From positions 100,453,501 through 100,517,500 of the forward strand of contig CM059586.1 of the NCBI GenBank assembly GCA_030407085.1: a stretch of DNA of 64,000 nucleotides. Reading direction: 5' to 3'. Position numbers and translations under genes: made by a program. Origin of the DNA: Trichopria drosophilae (taxonomy: Eukaryota; Arthropoda; Insecta; Hymenoptera; Diapriidae). Within the stretch, counting starts at the first letter, position 1; each line of letters opens with the position of its first letter. The notes under the pieces were generated by a model. It saw nothing but the letters and a program-made list of their open reading frames with translations. It ran no database searches and was not told the DNA's origin. Positions 1 through 14,044 of the stretch are shown one piece after another.

Positions 1-599
1 ACGTATACGTCCCACCTAGAATTAATTCGTTTTTTTAATATCCTCGGCATATTCAGGCACGAATAAACATGTATACAACAACAAACATTTGTACTGTCGA
101 ATTCGTAGAAACATAGGGAACGTATTTTAAGACTAAAATAATATTTATTTATTTATTTATTTGTTATTGTTGTTAAACAATCCAAGTTGAAAAATCATGT
201 TTTTTTAAAAATTAATTGGGCTGTGCAAGTATGTGACGCATTTATTGGTTGAGAAAATTCACGCATATTCTATAAATAAAAGTAAACTACATATATTTTT
301 TTCAGAATTGAAAATTTGAAAAAATTAATTATTAAATTTATTAAAAATTAACATTTTGAATGCACTCCATTGCAAAAGAATTATTTATTTTATTGCATCT
401 GTTGTGCTGTTTTGAAAATAGTTTATTTCGTTGAAAATTTCTAATGAAACAAGAAGATAATCGTATACAATGTATGAAAATTAAAAAAATGCATTAGTAT
501 TTATTATTAACTCTTTCCATTTATACGCATAAAACTGCAAATTGTACTCCTTTTTAGTTTCTAAAATTACTGTACAAAGATAATAATTGTCAATTATAT
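1..599. other. AT-rich sequence without a gene
   Basis: I see no coding signal in this stretch. The only structure is a short ATTT/TTTA microsatellite at about 141-164 and several A or T runs. Confidence 0.6.
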
Positions 600-725
600 T
601 GGATCCGCCATTTTGAATTTTAAAATTCTGAGTTCAGATTCGTAATCAGCGACCCCGAAAACTATAAGATCACGAAATATAAAAACCATCGGTTCAATAG
701 AATAATGTGCCCCTGAAAGGGTTAA
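600..725 (+). repeat. Dispersed repeat, copy A (CCGCCATTTTGAA family)
   Basis: The block begins GATCCGCCATTTTGAATTTT, continues through a stretch ending in AATCAGCGACCCCGAAAA, and closes near CCCCTGAAAGGGTTAAG. Degenerate relatives with the same order of blocks occur at about 14045-14175, 27645-27775 and 58540-58670. A reversed GGATCCGCCATCTTG-like start lies near 30200-30245. No terminal repeat or coding capacity is visible, so it is an old interspersed repeat of unknown class. Confidence 0.5.
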
Positions 726-2402
726 GAAATAAATTATCAGTGACTAATTATATTTGTATGTTATTTTCCTAAGCAGTTGAAATAAAAAATAAAAAGTTTG
801 ATTTCCTTCGATAAGTCTGCTAAAAAATTATGCACGTCATGATTTTAAGGATAAACGTCATACCGTGGGTGTAAAAAAATCTGTGGAATTACTCATATAC
901 GCAAATGTTACTTTGTATTTTTATTTTCTTAGGGGTTAATTTAATCTAGTATCCATAAATCAACGACAAAATAAATTGATGTAAACATATGGATAGTGAT
1001 TTTCCCTTCGGACCCAGTAGTTCATTTCTTTACAATACAGTACACCGGAATTGTCACTGTAAGAGCCACAATTGAAAACACTTTTGTCAAAACTAATATT
1101 CACCTCTAGTAAAGTTAAATTTTCAAAACATAAAAAGTCCGAAATCGTCGTGCCTACTCGGAACTATTCGGAGGGACCCAACGCCTCTTGCGGATTAGTT
1201 ATTTACCCCCACTTCGTCCTACTTGGCATCAATAACGATGTATTGCAAGTTACACTTTGTAACAGCGAAGCATAGGCGGCGCCAGCCCTGTCGTCTCATT
1301 AAATGAGACATTAACAAGAAATTTTAAGAATATTTTTTTTGGTATTAGTTTCTGTAGATTGAAATTCCCGAAACCGATTAGAGCTTTCTACAAACGAGAA
1401 TAGTGTAATTGAAAAAGATAAACTGTTTTTAAACAAATGATTCTGTCATTGTGTTAGGTAAGTGTGATGAATAGACGTTGAAGTTCTGAGCATCAGAAGA
1501 AGAATGAGCTCTAATGAGCCAATGAGAATTGACCAATATTTATACAAGCAGGAACACCATACTCCTACCGCACCTATTTCTGTCACTGTCCCATCGGTGT
1601 ACCTGTCTCGTACAAATGGTAATTTCGTATTGGTTTACCGCGGTCCTAGTTTTGGTCCATTGCGCATCTATGGGAAAGCTTCACTTTGTACCATTACACC
1701 ATGGAATAGACTTTGCTATGTCCAAATTTAAAAAAAATAAATCTGAAAATTTGTTTGTAAATTTTTTTTTTGCTTGTAAATAACTCTTACGAATATTCTC
1801 GGTACTTGTAGAAAACAAAAACAAAAATATCAGTATAAAATGTTTACCTTATTTCAACCTCAAAAATTTACAAAAAGCAAAGAATTTTAAATGTTTCAAT
1901 GTTAAAAAAAAATCCGATTTAAAAATTCTATAATTTTCAAATATTTTCTCCGCCGGGAGTTTCTTGTATATTATCGATGTATAATATAGGATCAAAAACT
2001 TGAATACATATTGGTCCCATATGAGATTTCTTCTAATTTAAGGTTTGATCAACTAACGTCTTTCTGAGCATCAAGTGTCAAGAAGAATTATACAATTATT
2101 ATAAAAGTTATAAACTAAAACGGACATTTTAAATATTTATTGCAAACTTGACAATACCTAGATTAAAAAATATTTCGTTTTTATTGTCATTAATTTTAAT
2201 CACTCAAAATAATTGCAATAAAATAATATACTGAAATTATAAAGCATTAGCGACAGACCGTCGCTATTACATTACAAAGATACATACATTTATACCAGTA
2301 TGCATTGAAAAATTGGAGTTCAAAATATCTTTATATGTGTAGTCAAAAAAGGAATCCAAAAAATTTTTGAATCTGGTATCAAATTAACGTGTTTCCAATG
2401 GT
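726..2402. other. AT-rich sequence with two GC-elevated ORF islands
   Basis: Two short open frames on the plus strand (about 1072-1275 and 1504-1731) are less AT-rich than their surroundings and share a loose pattern of hydrophobic and LCT/LCTI residues near their ends. I do not recognise either. They lack convincing splice sites on both sides and may be relics of one repeated element rather than exons. The rest of the interval is AT-rich and shows nothing. Confidence 0.25.
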
Positions 2403-2699
2403 TTGACGAGACTAAATATGATTCCACGTTCACCGGGAGTGCGCCAAGTACGTTGCGCGCAATCAGTGAACACTTCAACGAAATATTCCAGCAAACGCAA
2501 CACACGTGATGGTGATACTTCATCCAAGTGCTCTTCATTATTTTTGTCGACTCATACACTTACTTTCGCTACTGATTTTGAATCGTTTCGAAAGGATACT
2601 CCCGAGCTGGCCATTAAAAAGTTCATCGCATACGCCAGCGGTGTAAATTTAGTAAATTTGTCAGGAATGTATAATAAATTAGACGCATGTTACGTGTAG
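2403..2699 (+). other. Unrecognised 98-codon ORF island
   Basis: This open frame stands out by base composition from the AT-rich flanks. Its product has a basic, Ser/Thr-rich first half and a hydrophobic tail. The antisense frame over 2320-2559 is also open, so strand is uncertain. No known family motif is visible. It could be an exon, a transposon remnant or chance. I would not call it a gene without transcript support. Confidence 0.2.
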
Positions 2700-4235
2700 T
2701 ATACGTGTAGCAATGTTTTTTATATAAAATAATATATTAACGTTATCTGCCTTTTGTGTGAATGACAGTGTTTTTTTTTAATAAAAAAAAAATAAATAAA
2801 AATGTAATTTAATAAAATAAATGCGCATTTCAATGAATATTAACTTCGTCAATTTAATATTTAACCCAAATTTATTTATTAGAATGGGTCTTTCATTTAA
2901 AATATAATTAAATAAATCATCTAAATACGTAATATAAATAAAATTTAAATTTTATAAAAATTGACAAAAAAAAAACAATATTGTGCACACATTGCGTTTA
3001 GTGGGTTACATGAGATTTTACACACCAGAACACGTAAAATAAAAACTGGATGTAAAATCTTTACGCTAGGATAAAATCAACAAACTCGATCTATGCCAAT
3101 ATTTACAACAACAATAATTGTCCCCATCTGTATAACAATCGATCCGTAAGAAGCGAACGCGATATTTACAAAGTTAATCAAACACAGATAGATCGTCCAA
3201 CTTTTCAACTCCGCACAACTTACTTTAATCTAGCTATATAGCAAAAGCGTTGCTCTGTGGGAATCGAAAAGTTGGTTGATTTGTTAAAAATCTAATTCTT
3301 TATAATAAATGCACTTCAATAAATAATAACTTTTTCAATTAAATAATATCTAGGAATTAGTTACAGGAAAGTGGCTTTCCATCAAAATGTATATAAATCA
3401 ATTATGCAAATTGTAATATGAATAAAATTTATCTATGTTTCCCGCTCTCGACTCGGCACACAACCACTTTCTGTAGCCAGGGATCCACAGCCATCCTATC
3501 AATCACGATTATCTAATTCCCATTACAAATATTCAAAACTCATTAGTACGAATTTCACGTACATAATTACAAAAAAATAGTGCATGGAACACGTGCATAT
3601 GATTCCCGCGCTCGTGCTGATCTGGATACACTTGTACTATTTTCACTGCATAGGAATTCTTTGTCTTATTTTTGTTTTCGATTATATCACGTTTATTTTT
3701 TAAAGTTTTCCATTTTACTTATTATACCGATTGGTAAATTATCAGAAATAAGCTTCAGAAATATTGGCGAAACTCTACAGATGTTACAATGTGCTATTAA
3801 AAAATGATGATTATTTCATCCATTTTGGACATCTAGGGACAGAACATTCTCTCCCTAGAGAGCAAAATAAGTTTCTCGCATTCTGAGCGCAAAATACTAC
3901 TTTGCTCCCTATATTGCAGGATAATATCTTTTACGCTCTAGATATACAATATACTATTGTTGTTGATGTGCGCACCTACAAGCGCTCTTACTATCTTATC
4001 AACGGGCGATATAGCCTTTTTTACAGAGTTTCATTCATACATTTTTATTTCTTAAATTTGCGAGAGCCGCAGATCGTCTTCGGATATGGCGCCTCACATT
4101 TATATAACAGGAGCTGCAGAAACCTTCACCAAGTACAGCAGCGGTTATGAGTCGATTTCCGCCAGATAAACAACATTGCGAAACGTAAACAAACAATGTG
4201 GCTCGTCTTACGAACTGCGAGCTGCTGCTTGAAAA
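2700..4235. other. AT-rich sequence, no gene seen
   Basis: Short open frames here are consistent with chance. Near 3425-3625 the sequence becomes slightly more GC-rich but no exon structure is visible. Confidence 0.5.
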
Positions 4236-4886
4236 CACAGGCCGAAAAATTTTTAGAAAATTACAGAACCGTGAGCCAGAACTTATTTTCCAAAGGTATT
4301 GAACTTGCTGAATTCAAATCCGACCTCAGAATAGCCCCTATACGTCAGGTTTTTGAGATATTTTAACCTAAAAATGCAAAAAGTACGTTTTTTGGGTACA
4401 TTTGAGGTGGTGTAACTTCAAGACAGATTTTTTTTTTCAAAACGATCGTCACGGTATCTCAAAGTACTGTTTTTGCCCTTCAAAATCCATTTATAAACTT
4501 AGAAAAATCTTTATTGGTCACTAAGATATCGCCTGTTGAATTTTCTGAAGCTTTATCTGATTCTGCTCAGTTTCTGAATATATCCAAATAAGTCAAACTC
4601 AGAAATTTCAACAGGCGATATCTCAGTGACCAATAAAGATTTTTCTAAGTTTAAAAACGGATTTTGAAGGGCAAAAACAGTACTTTGAGATACCGTGACG
4701 ATCGTTTTGAAAAAAAATCTGTCTTAAAGTTACAGCACCTTTTTGCACTTTGAGGTTAAAATATCTCAAAAACCTGACGTATAGGGGCCATTCTGAGATC
4801 GGATTCGAATTCAGCGCGTCAAATACCTCCGGAAAAGTATGATCTGGTTCTTGGTTCTAAAATTTGTCGGCCTGTGAAATCGTTTT
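4236..4886. repeat. Fold-back element with ~300-bp inverted arms
   Basis: The left arm starts near CACAGGCCGAAAAATTTT and the right arm ends with the complement of CACAGGCCGACAAATTTT. Between them the arms pair almost continuously. Matching blocks include CAATAAAGATTTTTCTAAGT and TTGAGATACCGTGACGATCG with their complements. The spacer is only about 60-70 bp near 4530-4600. There is no ORF. It is a non-autonomous DNA transposon or fold-back repeat; target duplications were not identified. Confidence 0.8.
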
Positions 4887-4899
4887 CGAAATATTGTTC

Positions 4900-4972
4900 C
4901 CTGAACAGGGATCGAACTTACGACCTACGATACTGTAGTCCAGTGCGCTCCGGCAAGCGCTCTTAAGTACCT
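4900..4972 (-). repeat. tRNA-derived SINE head or tRNA pseudogene
   Basis: Read on the minus strand, the sequence has a B-box-like AGTTCGATCCC preceded by GTAGGTCGTA and, 5' of it, an A-box-like stretch within AGAGCGCTTGCCGGAGCGCA and CTGGACT. The T arm does not pair properly, so it cannot be a functional tRNA. It lies just beyond the fold-back element. A SINE promoter head is the best reading. Confidence 0.5.
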
Positions 4973-4989
4973 TATGTAAATTTATTGCT

Positions 4990-5609
4990 CTGACGGGCGC
5001 GGAAAGCAGCGGTAGTAGCGCTGCAATAGCCGTTGGGACTAGCGGGGGCAGGAGTAACTACACCATGCGCGCTTCCTTTATATTTGAGAAATTTACCATT
5101 TCGCAAAAAAAAACTTAATTTGACTGTTCTGTCTTACTAGAAAAATATTTTGCTTCATATTTTGTTTCCTTGCAAGTTTATAAAAATATACGACCTAGAA
5201 TTGTATAAATTTCTAATATAATAGGAAAGTTTCGTACAATATTTCTCTCCGTGTTTGAGGAAACTCGGCAACGTATCAAGAAAACAAAGCGTGGTCCAGG
5301 GTGGTTATTTCTTTTAAAAGAAGGTTTACGCGTGGAATCATATAACCCGAGTAAACTTTTCTATGCAACTTTAAATATAGTTAGGAAAAACATATTTTAC
5401 CATCACCAACTTATTAAAAATATTTTTGAATTACAGATGATAATTCTAAGAAATAAATCTTAGGCTAAAATAAATATATCCTTTGCATCCTTTCTACCCA
5501 TCTACAACATTCAGATTTCATAAAATCTTACTTTCACAATATTTTTTTTTTTGTTATATTGTTGGCTCACCAGCGTAATATGCTTGAAATAACATGCTCT
5601 ATCTAGCTG
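4990..5609. other. Intergenic, no gene seen
   Basis: A GC-richer patch (about 4990-5080) next to the tRNA-like block may be the SINE body. The remainder is AT-rich with one 70-codon chance ORF. Confidence 0.4.
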
Positions 5610-5900
5610 AACAAAATAGAATATTTACATGTAAGTAACGCTTCCGCATAAACTGCCGTGGCAAAGTAAAAAGGTGCAACGAGAAGCGTTTTCTTTAAAA
5701 TAGCTCCAGAGCGTAGAATCGCATGCGCACCTCTGCATGGTCGATATATCCCCGTCCTCACTCGTGCCGGCCGATAGCGCACAAGAACTATTTGATATCG
5801 TGCTGCGGTGCCGGATGCCAGGACCAGCACTCAATTTCATTTCGAATACGAACTTGAAAGATGCTTCTGCACACGGAGGCATGCGGATCTGAAATCACTT
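5610..5900. promoter_or_regulatory. CpG-containing GC-rich block with NRF1/ewg-like site
   Basis: This stretch is markedly richer in GC and CpG than its flanks. It contains the palindromic CGCATGCGCA near 5720-5731, close to the NRF1/erect-wing consensus YGCGCAYGCGC. Two overlapping minus-strand frames (about 5603-5882) stay open because of composition but show no known domain. A promoter or 5' exon of an unseen gene is possible, and so is a transposon fragment. Confidence 0.3.
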
Positions 5901-7055
5901 TTCGACGTACCGTAAATATCCAACGGTGTATGTATTTACACTACCTACTCTACTATGCACCAACGAAAACAAAAGGTCAACGGCGATCAAAAATCTAATA
6001 TAAAATTTCTTTTATACCCAAGTTGTCTGTTCAAAGTAACATTGTACATTTTGTTGTTTCAATATATATACCGAAAGATAAAAGGAGCACCAGAAACTAC
6101 GTTGTTTTGCCTTTATTTCATAATTTTATTTCGGCCCTGCGTTTTGATGGAATTGTTGATGTGTTCACGAATCTCATTCGTGCGATGGATATGAATTTTG
6201 ATTTTGTGAAATTAATTTCGCATTTAAATTTACGGTCTAATGCATTTACTCTTGTACCATTTATTATGACGAATGTTTCGGCTTATATACAAAATATGAA
6301 AATGTTAACGTATACAAATAATATGTTTCACATAATTTGAATTCCCATTTTATTACAGGCCATTTATAAAGTACTATAGGAAAAATGAAATTCTACCCTG
6401 GACTGTACTATAAACAAATTTTACGTATGTATTAAAACAAAGTAATAGGCCTTAACTATCATAACTCAAGTCTTATGAATGGCGCCGAACGAAAGGACAC
6501 GTGCGTTAATATAAACATTAGTTTTAGATTGAAGTGCCATCTATCGTTCTTGCTTCGACTTTTCCAATAAGATCTTCACGTTTGGGCAAACAACTTCATT
6601 TACATGTTTTGAAATGTGAATACAGCTTTCAAATTGGCCACAATATATCAGAAGAAAATTTGACATGTGTGTGAATAAAAATTAATACTCCTTTATAACC
6701 TGAATATGAAACTCTTGAGTTATACCTCATACACAATTTTGAGCACGAGCGTTTTAGGCTATGTAATTTCATGGTTGGAATAAAGCGCCATCTATCAACC
6801 CTAAAGGAACCCCAACGTGAAGAAGCAGTGCGACTTCTACATATTTTTACATTTCCAGCAGGTAGTTTTGGTAAAGATCATGTTTTCGTATTCTTCCCAC
6901 TCTAAAGGTATACAAGTAACTAGTAACTTAATATAATATTGTCAGACAAAACATATCTTCTAACGAGTATTTACTTAATAAGAACAAGCATAGAATCAAT
7001 TAGAAATATTTTACAGATTTAAATAAGGAAAGCTACGGGATGAACTAATCCACAA
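5901..7055. other. Intergenic, with two GCCATCTATC repeats
   Basis: The short motif GCCATCTATC occurs twice (near 6536 and 6789), and CTTCACGTT/AACGTGAAG occur in opposite orientation nearby, suggesting a decayed inverted repeat. A similar ATAGATGGCAC appears near 11143. No gene is visible. Confidence 0.35.
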
Positions 7056-7340
7056 GATGTCGGTCCAAGCACCTTTCGCCCCCCTCTCCCTACTAATAAA
7101 CTCTCTTCACTTCACTGAAGCTCTATCCCGCTTCCCCCTCGACCACTTTGTATGTTGCAAACCGTTTATATTGTACGGTATAAGAGAAGGAGAGATCCAA
7201 CGGAAAACGCGGGAGAATTGGTACTGCGGTGGGAGGCACACGGTGTTCGACGCGCCCCTAAGCGGTTTAGTTAACCAGCCTCAATAAAGCGACCAAGAAA
7301 AATCGGTGTGTCAATCCCGTGGGTTGACTTTTATTTTGTA
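7056..7340 (+). other. GC-rich block of unknown nature
   Basis: The block is strikingly less AT-rich than its neighbours. It has a TATA-like TATAAGAGAAGG near 7179 and an AATAAA near 7284. That order resembles a decayed LTR or a short transcription unit, but no matching second copy or target duplication was found. The 76-codon frame at 7057-7287 is unrecognised. Confidence 0.25.
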
Positions 7341-10300
7341 CTACGATTTAGGTATAGATTCTCATACATTTTTGTTTCCCCTTCTGCAGAAAAACGAATA
7401 TCGTGATAGGGGATGAGTAAAAAGAAATTATTATTCAGGAAAATTACATTCTTACAGATACAGAGGTTAAAAATAATAGTCTTCTGAATTTCATTTTCGT
7501 GTATGGCTAAAAGTATGATATGAATAACAAACTCTCAGAGCGGAGTAACATCTAGTATATTATTTTAAAAATGATGAATACTGTAAGCTAACACTAGGCC
7601 AACTTTATGTTGATTTATAAAAATCGCGAGAAAAAAAACTTCAAATGAAAACTACAGTTCGTGAAATTCTCTACAAAAAGAGTATTGACATTTTTTCTTT
7701 ATTAAACAAGTATTCAGAGCTAAACTAAAGGATTTAATCAACTTGGACTACAAGACTGTTTGTCAGAAAATGCATACAAACGTTAGTGTAAAGACGTGAT
7801 TTTCATATTAATGTTTGGATTTCAAATACGTGTATCAGTCGATGATTCACCTAATATTAATATTGTATCCTATACATTTTAGAAACAAACAATTCGAAAA
7901 CTAAATAAACTATAGTCAATTAGAAATCTACTTGCTTAAGAAAATACAACAAACTTTAGTTCGTTATTCAAGCCAGGACAGAAATTCTGAAGTATATTAA
8001 TCAGCAAGTAAACGTTCCACTATGTTGACTATTTGTAAATAAACACAGCGAACAGTTCCTGTATATCATCTCAATGTCATCGCTAAGACTCTTTGTGTCT
8101 CAGTATACTAAAGAAGGTGTGTTTACATAAACAATCCTCTTTCTAAGAGCTTCCGAAGCTCTTGTTGACTGTAGAGAATAAGGCGAATGTTAATTTTTAT
8201 TAAAAATACATTTTATTGCTGTTCTCTTGAAAACAAATCATTTTTAATGTAGTCATTTTATTAATGTTTTATTGTTATCAAAAATCTCTTTTGAGCTTAT
8301 TGAATAACATCATTAATCTTTGAAGGAAATATAATAATTAAAATTAGCACATCATTTCTTAAAATATTTAATTCTCATTGGATATCTCACATTTTACTAA
8401 ACTTATTTCTTAGTGCAGAAAATTATAAACCTTCGCACACACATTAACTTATACATACTAAAATTACAAGCAGGCGTATCACCAGGTAAAAAGTCGTTTA
8501 AAGTACTTACGTAGAATAGGTATAGCTCTCAGTTCTTTCAAAAGGTATACAAAATATTCCGGAACAATTTCATAGCTAAAGGAATAAACTTTTAGACCTA
8601 GTTTGCGATCTGATAATGTATTTAAAATTATAAGTTTTTTACAGCGTAAAAAGTTCGAAAGTTTATTTCTTACCCCACTCTGCTTTAATCTCGGTGTTCG
8701 ATTGTGGACTAGACATGCGCAAAAGATAAAATAAATACAGCTTGATATTTTTTAGAATAATATTTTATTGAGCGGTTTATATTTCTGAAGTGACTATGAT
8801 AAAAAATTTATATGGCAAAAAGTTTAGCATGGTAGGCAAATTATTATCAGCAAAAAATTGAAGATAAAAATAAATAACAAATGGACAATAATTTAAAAAT
8901 TGTTCAACACAAATGTTGAAATGTTTTTAAATCTTCTTAAATTCAAAGAAAAGGTGTAAATGACAGAATCAAAATCGAAAAAAAGAATATATCATTAAAA
9001 TGAAAAATTCCATTTTAATGGCATAAAATTCACGGAAGAAGATTTAACGGCTCATATTGATTATGACAAGTAATTATAAAAACGGTGCCGGAATGTACGT
9101 AAATGATCGCTAATTAATACAGTTGCCTTATTCATGTGATGCAATAAAATGAAAATGAGTTTTCATTAAAGCTCATCAAACTTTTAACTTATTATAACCA
9201 GTTTTATCCCTTTCACAAAATTGGGTAACAAATTTTCTGAAATTTTAACAGGTCTGTTGTTGCATTGTGTTATACTTTTTAGTTTTTAGAATATATGCAT
9301 TAAAACTAAATGATATTGTACATTCCGACGTTCGCCCATGAGGTATTCAAATAGGCCTTTTAAATGAATACGTAACGAGTTTTAATTATGAAGGGAATAA
9401 TAAACGCACGGGTTTATCACGTCGAAAGGTAGAAGACTTTACGAGAGCTCTAGTTATGTATGCATATGTATATTACGCTCGTTATACTCGAAGAAGAAGT
9501 GCATCTACTTATCTACGTAAATTAAACGGCAAACATACTTATGTACATCAATGCCTATGAATAATATGCATACACCAACTATTGTGAAATATTAAACTTT
9601 TTTCATTAGCAAACATCCGAAAAAATCGATATTCGGTAATGTTATGAAAATTATATGCGGAAAAATGTCGTTGCTGTACCGACAAAAGGTGGCGCTGCAG
9701 TACCGATAAAGCTGTCACCTCAGTACAACAACACTGTCGAAATCTTTAGCATTAATTTTAGATTATCCAGAATACAGCACAAAATTTATAACGTAAATAA
9801 TAATAAGTAAGTCAATTTCCAGGAAAGTAGACAATGATACTTGTGCATACGTCCAATAAGATCTTGAAAGCTTTTAATGCTTGTTGGATAAAATGCATAT
9901 TTTTGGAAGCAAAATATTTGTAGCCCTATTAATTAGTTATAAAAGGAAAATAATAAACCGAGTCTATTTTTTGTTGAAATTTAATTCGTCTATTTACAAA
10001 ACAAAAAATGTCCAAGCATCGAAACTATCTGATAATAAAATCTCACTGGAACTAAATATTTCATTCAATATTCTATAATGAAACGTGACATAACGGGCGT
10101 ATATGCTGATCAATATAATGTTACGTGGCTTGCGGAAACATGCAGGTAACAGAGACATCTATATCTGTTGACAGTCACCTGTAGCGTGATCATCGATTAT
10201 CCTCCGTTGACAAAATAGTTTAATTGTATATTACCACAGTGATAATGCCACCTTAGTTAAACTAAGTACCGAAAGATCGTCAGAATAATAAGACATTGCA

Positions 10301-13300
10301 AACACACGTATTCTAATATAGACGAATTAATGTAAATAAAGAAGAAAACAAAACAATCACATACAGAGGTAATATTTTTTCTGATCAGGATGACCGTCAG
10401 CCGAAATAGATTTTCGCATTAGACATACCACAACAAAATATTGTTAATAAACACAGCAAAATCAGCTACTTTTGTCATTCTTGAAGCAACAGTTATTGTT
10501 TACAGGAACATCAAAATATTCCTGTTTAACATTAAGATTTCTGAAAAAATAGACTTAGAGACTTATTAAAAGTTTTTGTTCCAACTAAGCTGTGGCTATT
10601 TATAGACATTAGTTAGTTGAATTAATTTAGAAATCTGCTACGTATATTTTTCCGTACTGCATTAAATGTAAAACTGTTACGAAAATATTAAAAGATAATA
10701 AATAAAATTCAAATCGTACGTTTTATATATTTAATACCGCATGTATTCAAAATTAAAAAATAATGCATAAAAACTTGCAAGAATCCAGTTCCATTATTCA
10801 AGATTATGTACTTTAGAATTTTATAAACGATTAATTACAAATGTCAAGTTCAATTAAAAAAATGTTAGGGTTAAATTTCAAAATGATAGACAAGATACTG
10901 TGAAATAAAAATAAGAATTAACTATAAGTTTTATTTTTATTATTCATAGAATGCTTTGACTTTATCAACCGGTCAACATAAATGTAATATGCATTAGCAA
11001 TGGCAGGAAATTTGACTTAAAGTATTGAAATATAGGTATTATAAAATAAAATTGCTATAAAATCCGGAAATGATTGGTATTCCTCATTAATAGTACTTCG
11101 ATACCGACCGGTTGTACCATACCCACCTCCTTATGTTTCTCATAGATGGCACTATGATCTGAATTGATAAGTAAGACTGGAACGCTGCCATAATTTGGAC
11201 GATTTTTATTGGAAGGGGACCGCGTCCGATTACATGTTGGTATAAGTGGGATTAATTTCTGAGCTTCACGAGACTTCAGTAGGTAGTGCATATTTATTTG
11301 CAATAAAAAAATGCGTTATTTTGATTACTTATGGTCTTTGTTAAACCATAATAAAAGTTACAGCGTCTCCTTTGTTAAATATTTATAAAAGTATACATAG
11401 TAAGTACGAACAACGTCGAGTATCAAAATAAAGAAGAAGAATTTTCAATTTTTTTACAATAAACAAAGAGTTTCAAAAGAATAAATATATTACTTTCAAC
11501 TAAACTCTATTGTTTTTATAACAATTAAAATTCTATTGGGTTAAACTATAACAACCTAACATTATTTTGATTACATCCGGTAATTTCATATATTTCATAA
11601 TGATTTTTTTTCGAATTAAAAGAATTTAAAATTACTCATGGCTAATAATTCCACATTTTAATATTTAATTAGGTAAATAATCAATTGCTAGAAGTTAGTG
11701 TTTCTAGATGTAAAGCATTACTTAAAAAAATATGGATAATAGAAAATTAAACTAAAGTATAATAAATAAAGAAAAATAAACTATACAAATAAGTTACGAA
11801 ATTTAGAAATATTTTACATGCGTCGTAGCTTACGTCGACATTTATAATTTCTATTTCATATAAAAAAATTACGGCATATATAACTATTTCAGCCATTTCT
11901 TTTCACGTTGCGGTTTTCATACATTAATGACCTCCGTTTATGTAATTTTTGCCGACTTTTACGTCTGTCACTATTTTCCGGCTCATACACTCAGGTATAA
12001 AAACAGGCAGTATTTAATAAGACGTAAGTAAAATTTAGTAAACAATATAATAAAAAACAATACTTATTAATCGATTTTTAGAATATTTTTAATTCATTTT
12101 TTTATCTTTAAGTTTTTATCCAATTTTCGTCTCGATTTCTTTTAAATTGCATGTTCAACAAATTATTCTAGAGACTGTGCGTAAACTTAGATTTTACGAA
12201 TACTTATTGACTCTCATAAAGTTCAGTATGACGCTTGACTTTGCTGAAATAAGAGAAATTTTGTACCACATTAAAATACATGCATTATGTTATATGGCAC
12301 GGAAAAATGTTGGGTATAAAGTAGTTTGATGGTGACGTGTAACTGAATCCAACGATTACCATTTTACTCTTGATAAACAATGTAGCACTTTATGAAATAT
12401 GTTATCTTCAGGTATACGTTAGCTACTTCAATTAGACGGATTAATGTGATTTTACTAATTCAATGGTAAAACTTATAACTGACTCATTAAATAGCAGGTC
12501 TGCACTGTTTATTAGTAAAATTTAATATACTAATTGAATAAGTAATCTACTTTTCGTTTACAAATTAATGGTGTTTTAATAACGATTTATTTCCGTTTTT
12601 CTTTTCGTATTTAAACAAAATGTCAGCTTTTAATCGCCTGAAACGTTTTACTATTTTACTAGAATGAAGATTGAGTTTTTTATTTCCAAATCACTGATTG
12701 ACAGTTTGCAAATAAACTGAACTTAATTGTTACATTACTGGTTTTCAATCAAATTTAAAAATTTGTTTTTATATTGTATTTAATTAAAATAACAATTTTT
12801 TATTAGCCTTGAGGTATTTTTGGAGCCTTTCATCCCATTACCTGCGGTAATTATGCCTTAAAAATGAATAAATATACAATTTTAATACTGCAACTTGAAT
12901 TTTCACCAGGTTCGAATCTGACACTATGTTCATGATTTTAAAAGTTAATATTATAGGCCAATATATATATGGTTTACTATAAATTCAGAGCACTATAATA
13001 ACTTTAAAGTGAATAGATGAAGAATTTTTAATAAGACAGGTACACGATTCGCATTTTGAAATCATTTTTCTTTACTTCCTGATATGTTCGCTCATATTTT
13101 ATTTTCATCGATTCTTCTGATGTCTTGGATATTTTTCCCGTCACAACTCATCATATCTGTATGTCGTGTTAAAGTGTTACACACAGTACCATAATAACAG
13201 TAATAGAATAGCACAAACATAAAAATAAAGTATCCATAACTGATTTATTCAGAAAAAATAAATCGAATAACAATGAAGAATAAAAAATGTTAACAACAAT

Positions 13301-14044
13301 TTTGTTAAATACTTTATATGTTATTAAAACCATTGATTAAATATTACTTTACCGCATAATACCAAAGAAAACATATTTCAAGTTAAAATTGCACCTAAAT
13401 TACAATAAAGTAATTAGATTGGATTTAGCTGATTGCAGAAACTTGAATTAAATACCATAATCTCCCCAATAATGAACTGAAATTCCGATTGGATCACTAT
13501 GCAGGGTCCACAAAACCTCTCCTAGTGGTGCAAGTTAGACCATCTTATGTAAACATGATATGTTAATTTTATGGATTACAGGAGCATATTAATACGCACA
13601 TGGAGAGAAATAATTCATAAAACTTTACTAAGTTTGGTCAATAAATTGACAACATAACCCCATTTTGAGAAAATTGTACGTCAACTAGCCATGAAAGGAC
13701 GTGAAAGCTTTATAAATCTATAAGAAACATGGCTGCACTGAACGCTAATATATACCTATTAATATATTTTAATTTTGAGGGGCAAAAGTTATAAAAGTAT
13801 CAAATATCTAAAACGTACTTAAAATAAGCATCGAGTAGCATATGAAACACCATTCGGTGACACAAAAAATGACCATGATAGATGGTAAATTCTACAAAAC
13901 AGTTTACTAATCTATAGTATTTAAACGTCTGTACTTATGTATTACAATTAATGCAAAGGCATCTTTTCATCCTTGTTGAAAGAGGTACTAGCCGTCTGAA
14001 AAAGTTTGAGCTCGATCATGTAAAGTTTGGACTTTGGTCATTTA
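7341..14044. other. Long AT-rich gene-free stretch
   Basis: No convincing exon is visible in these 6.7 kb. A short imperfect duplication of GCTGTACCGACAAAAGGTGG / GCAGTACCGATAAAGCTG lies near 9670-9715. A GC-elevated patch at about 11060-11300 holds an 82-codon minus-strand frame that I do not recognise. Confidence 0.5.

Noticed and set aside
4895..4985. Functional tRNA gene
   Set aside because: The T arm does not pair and acceptor strands do not match; only promoter-box similarity is left.
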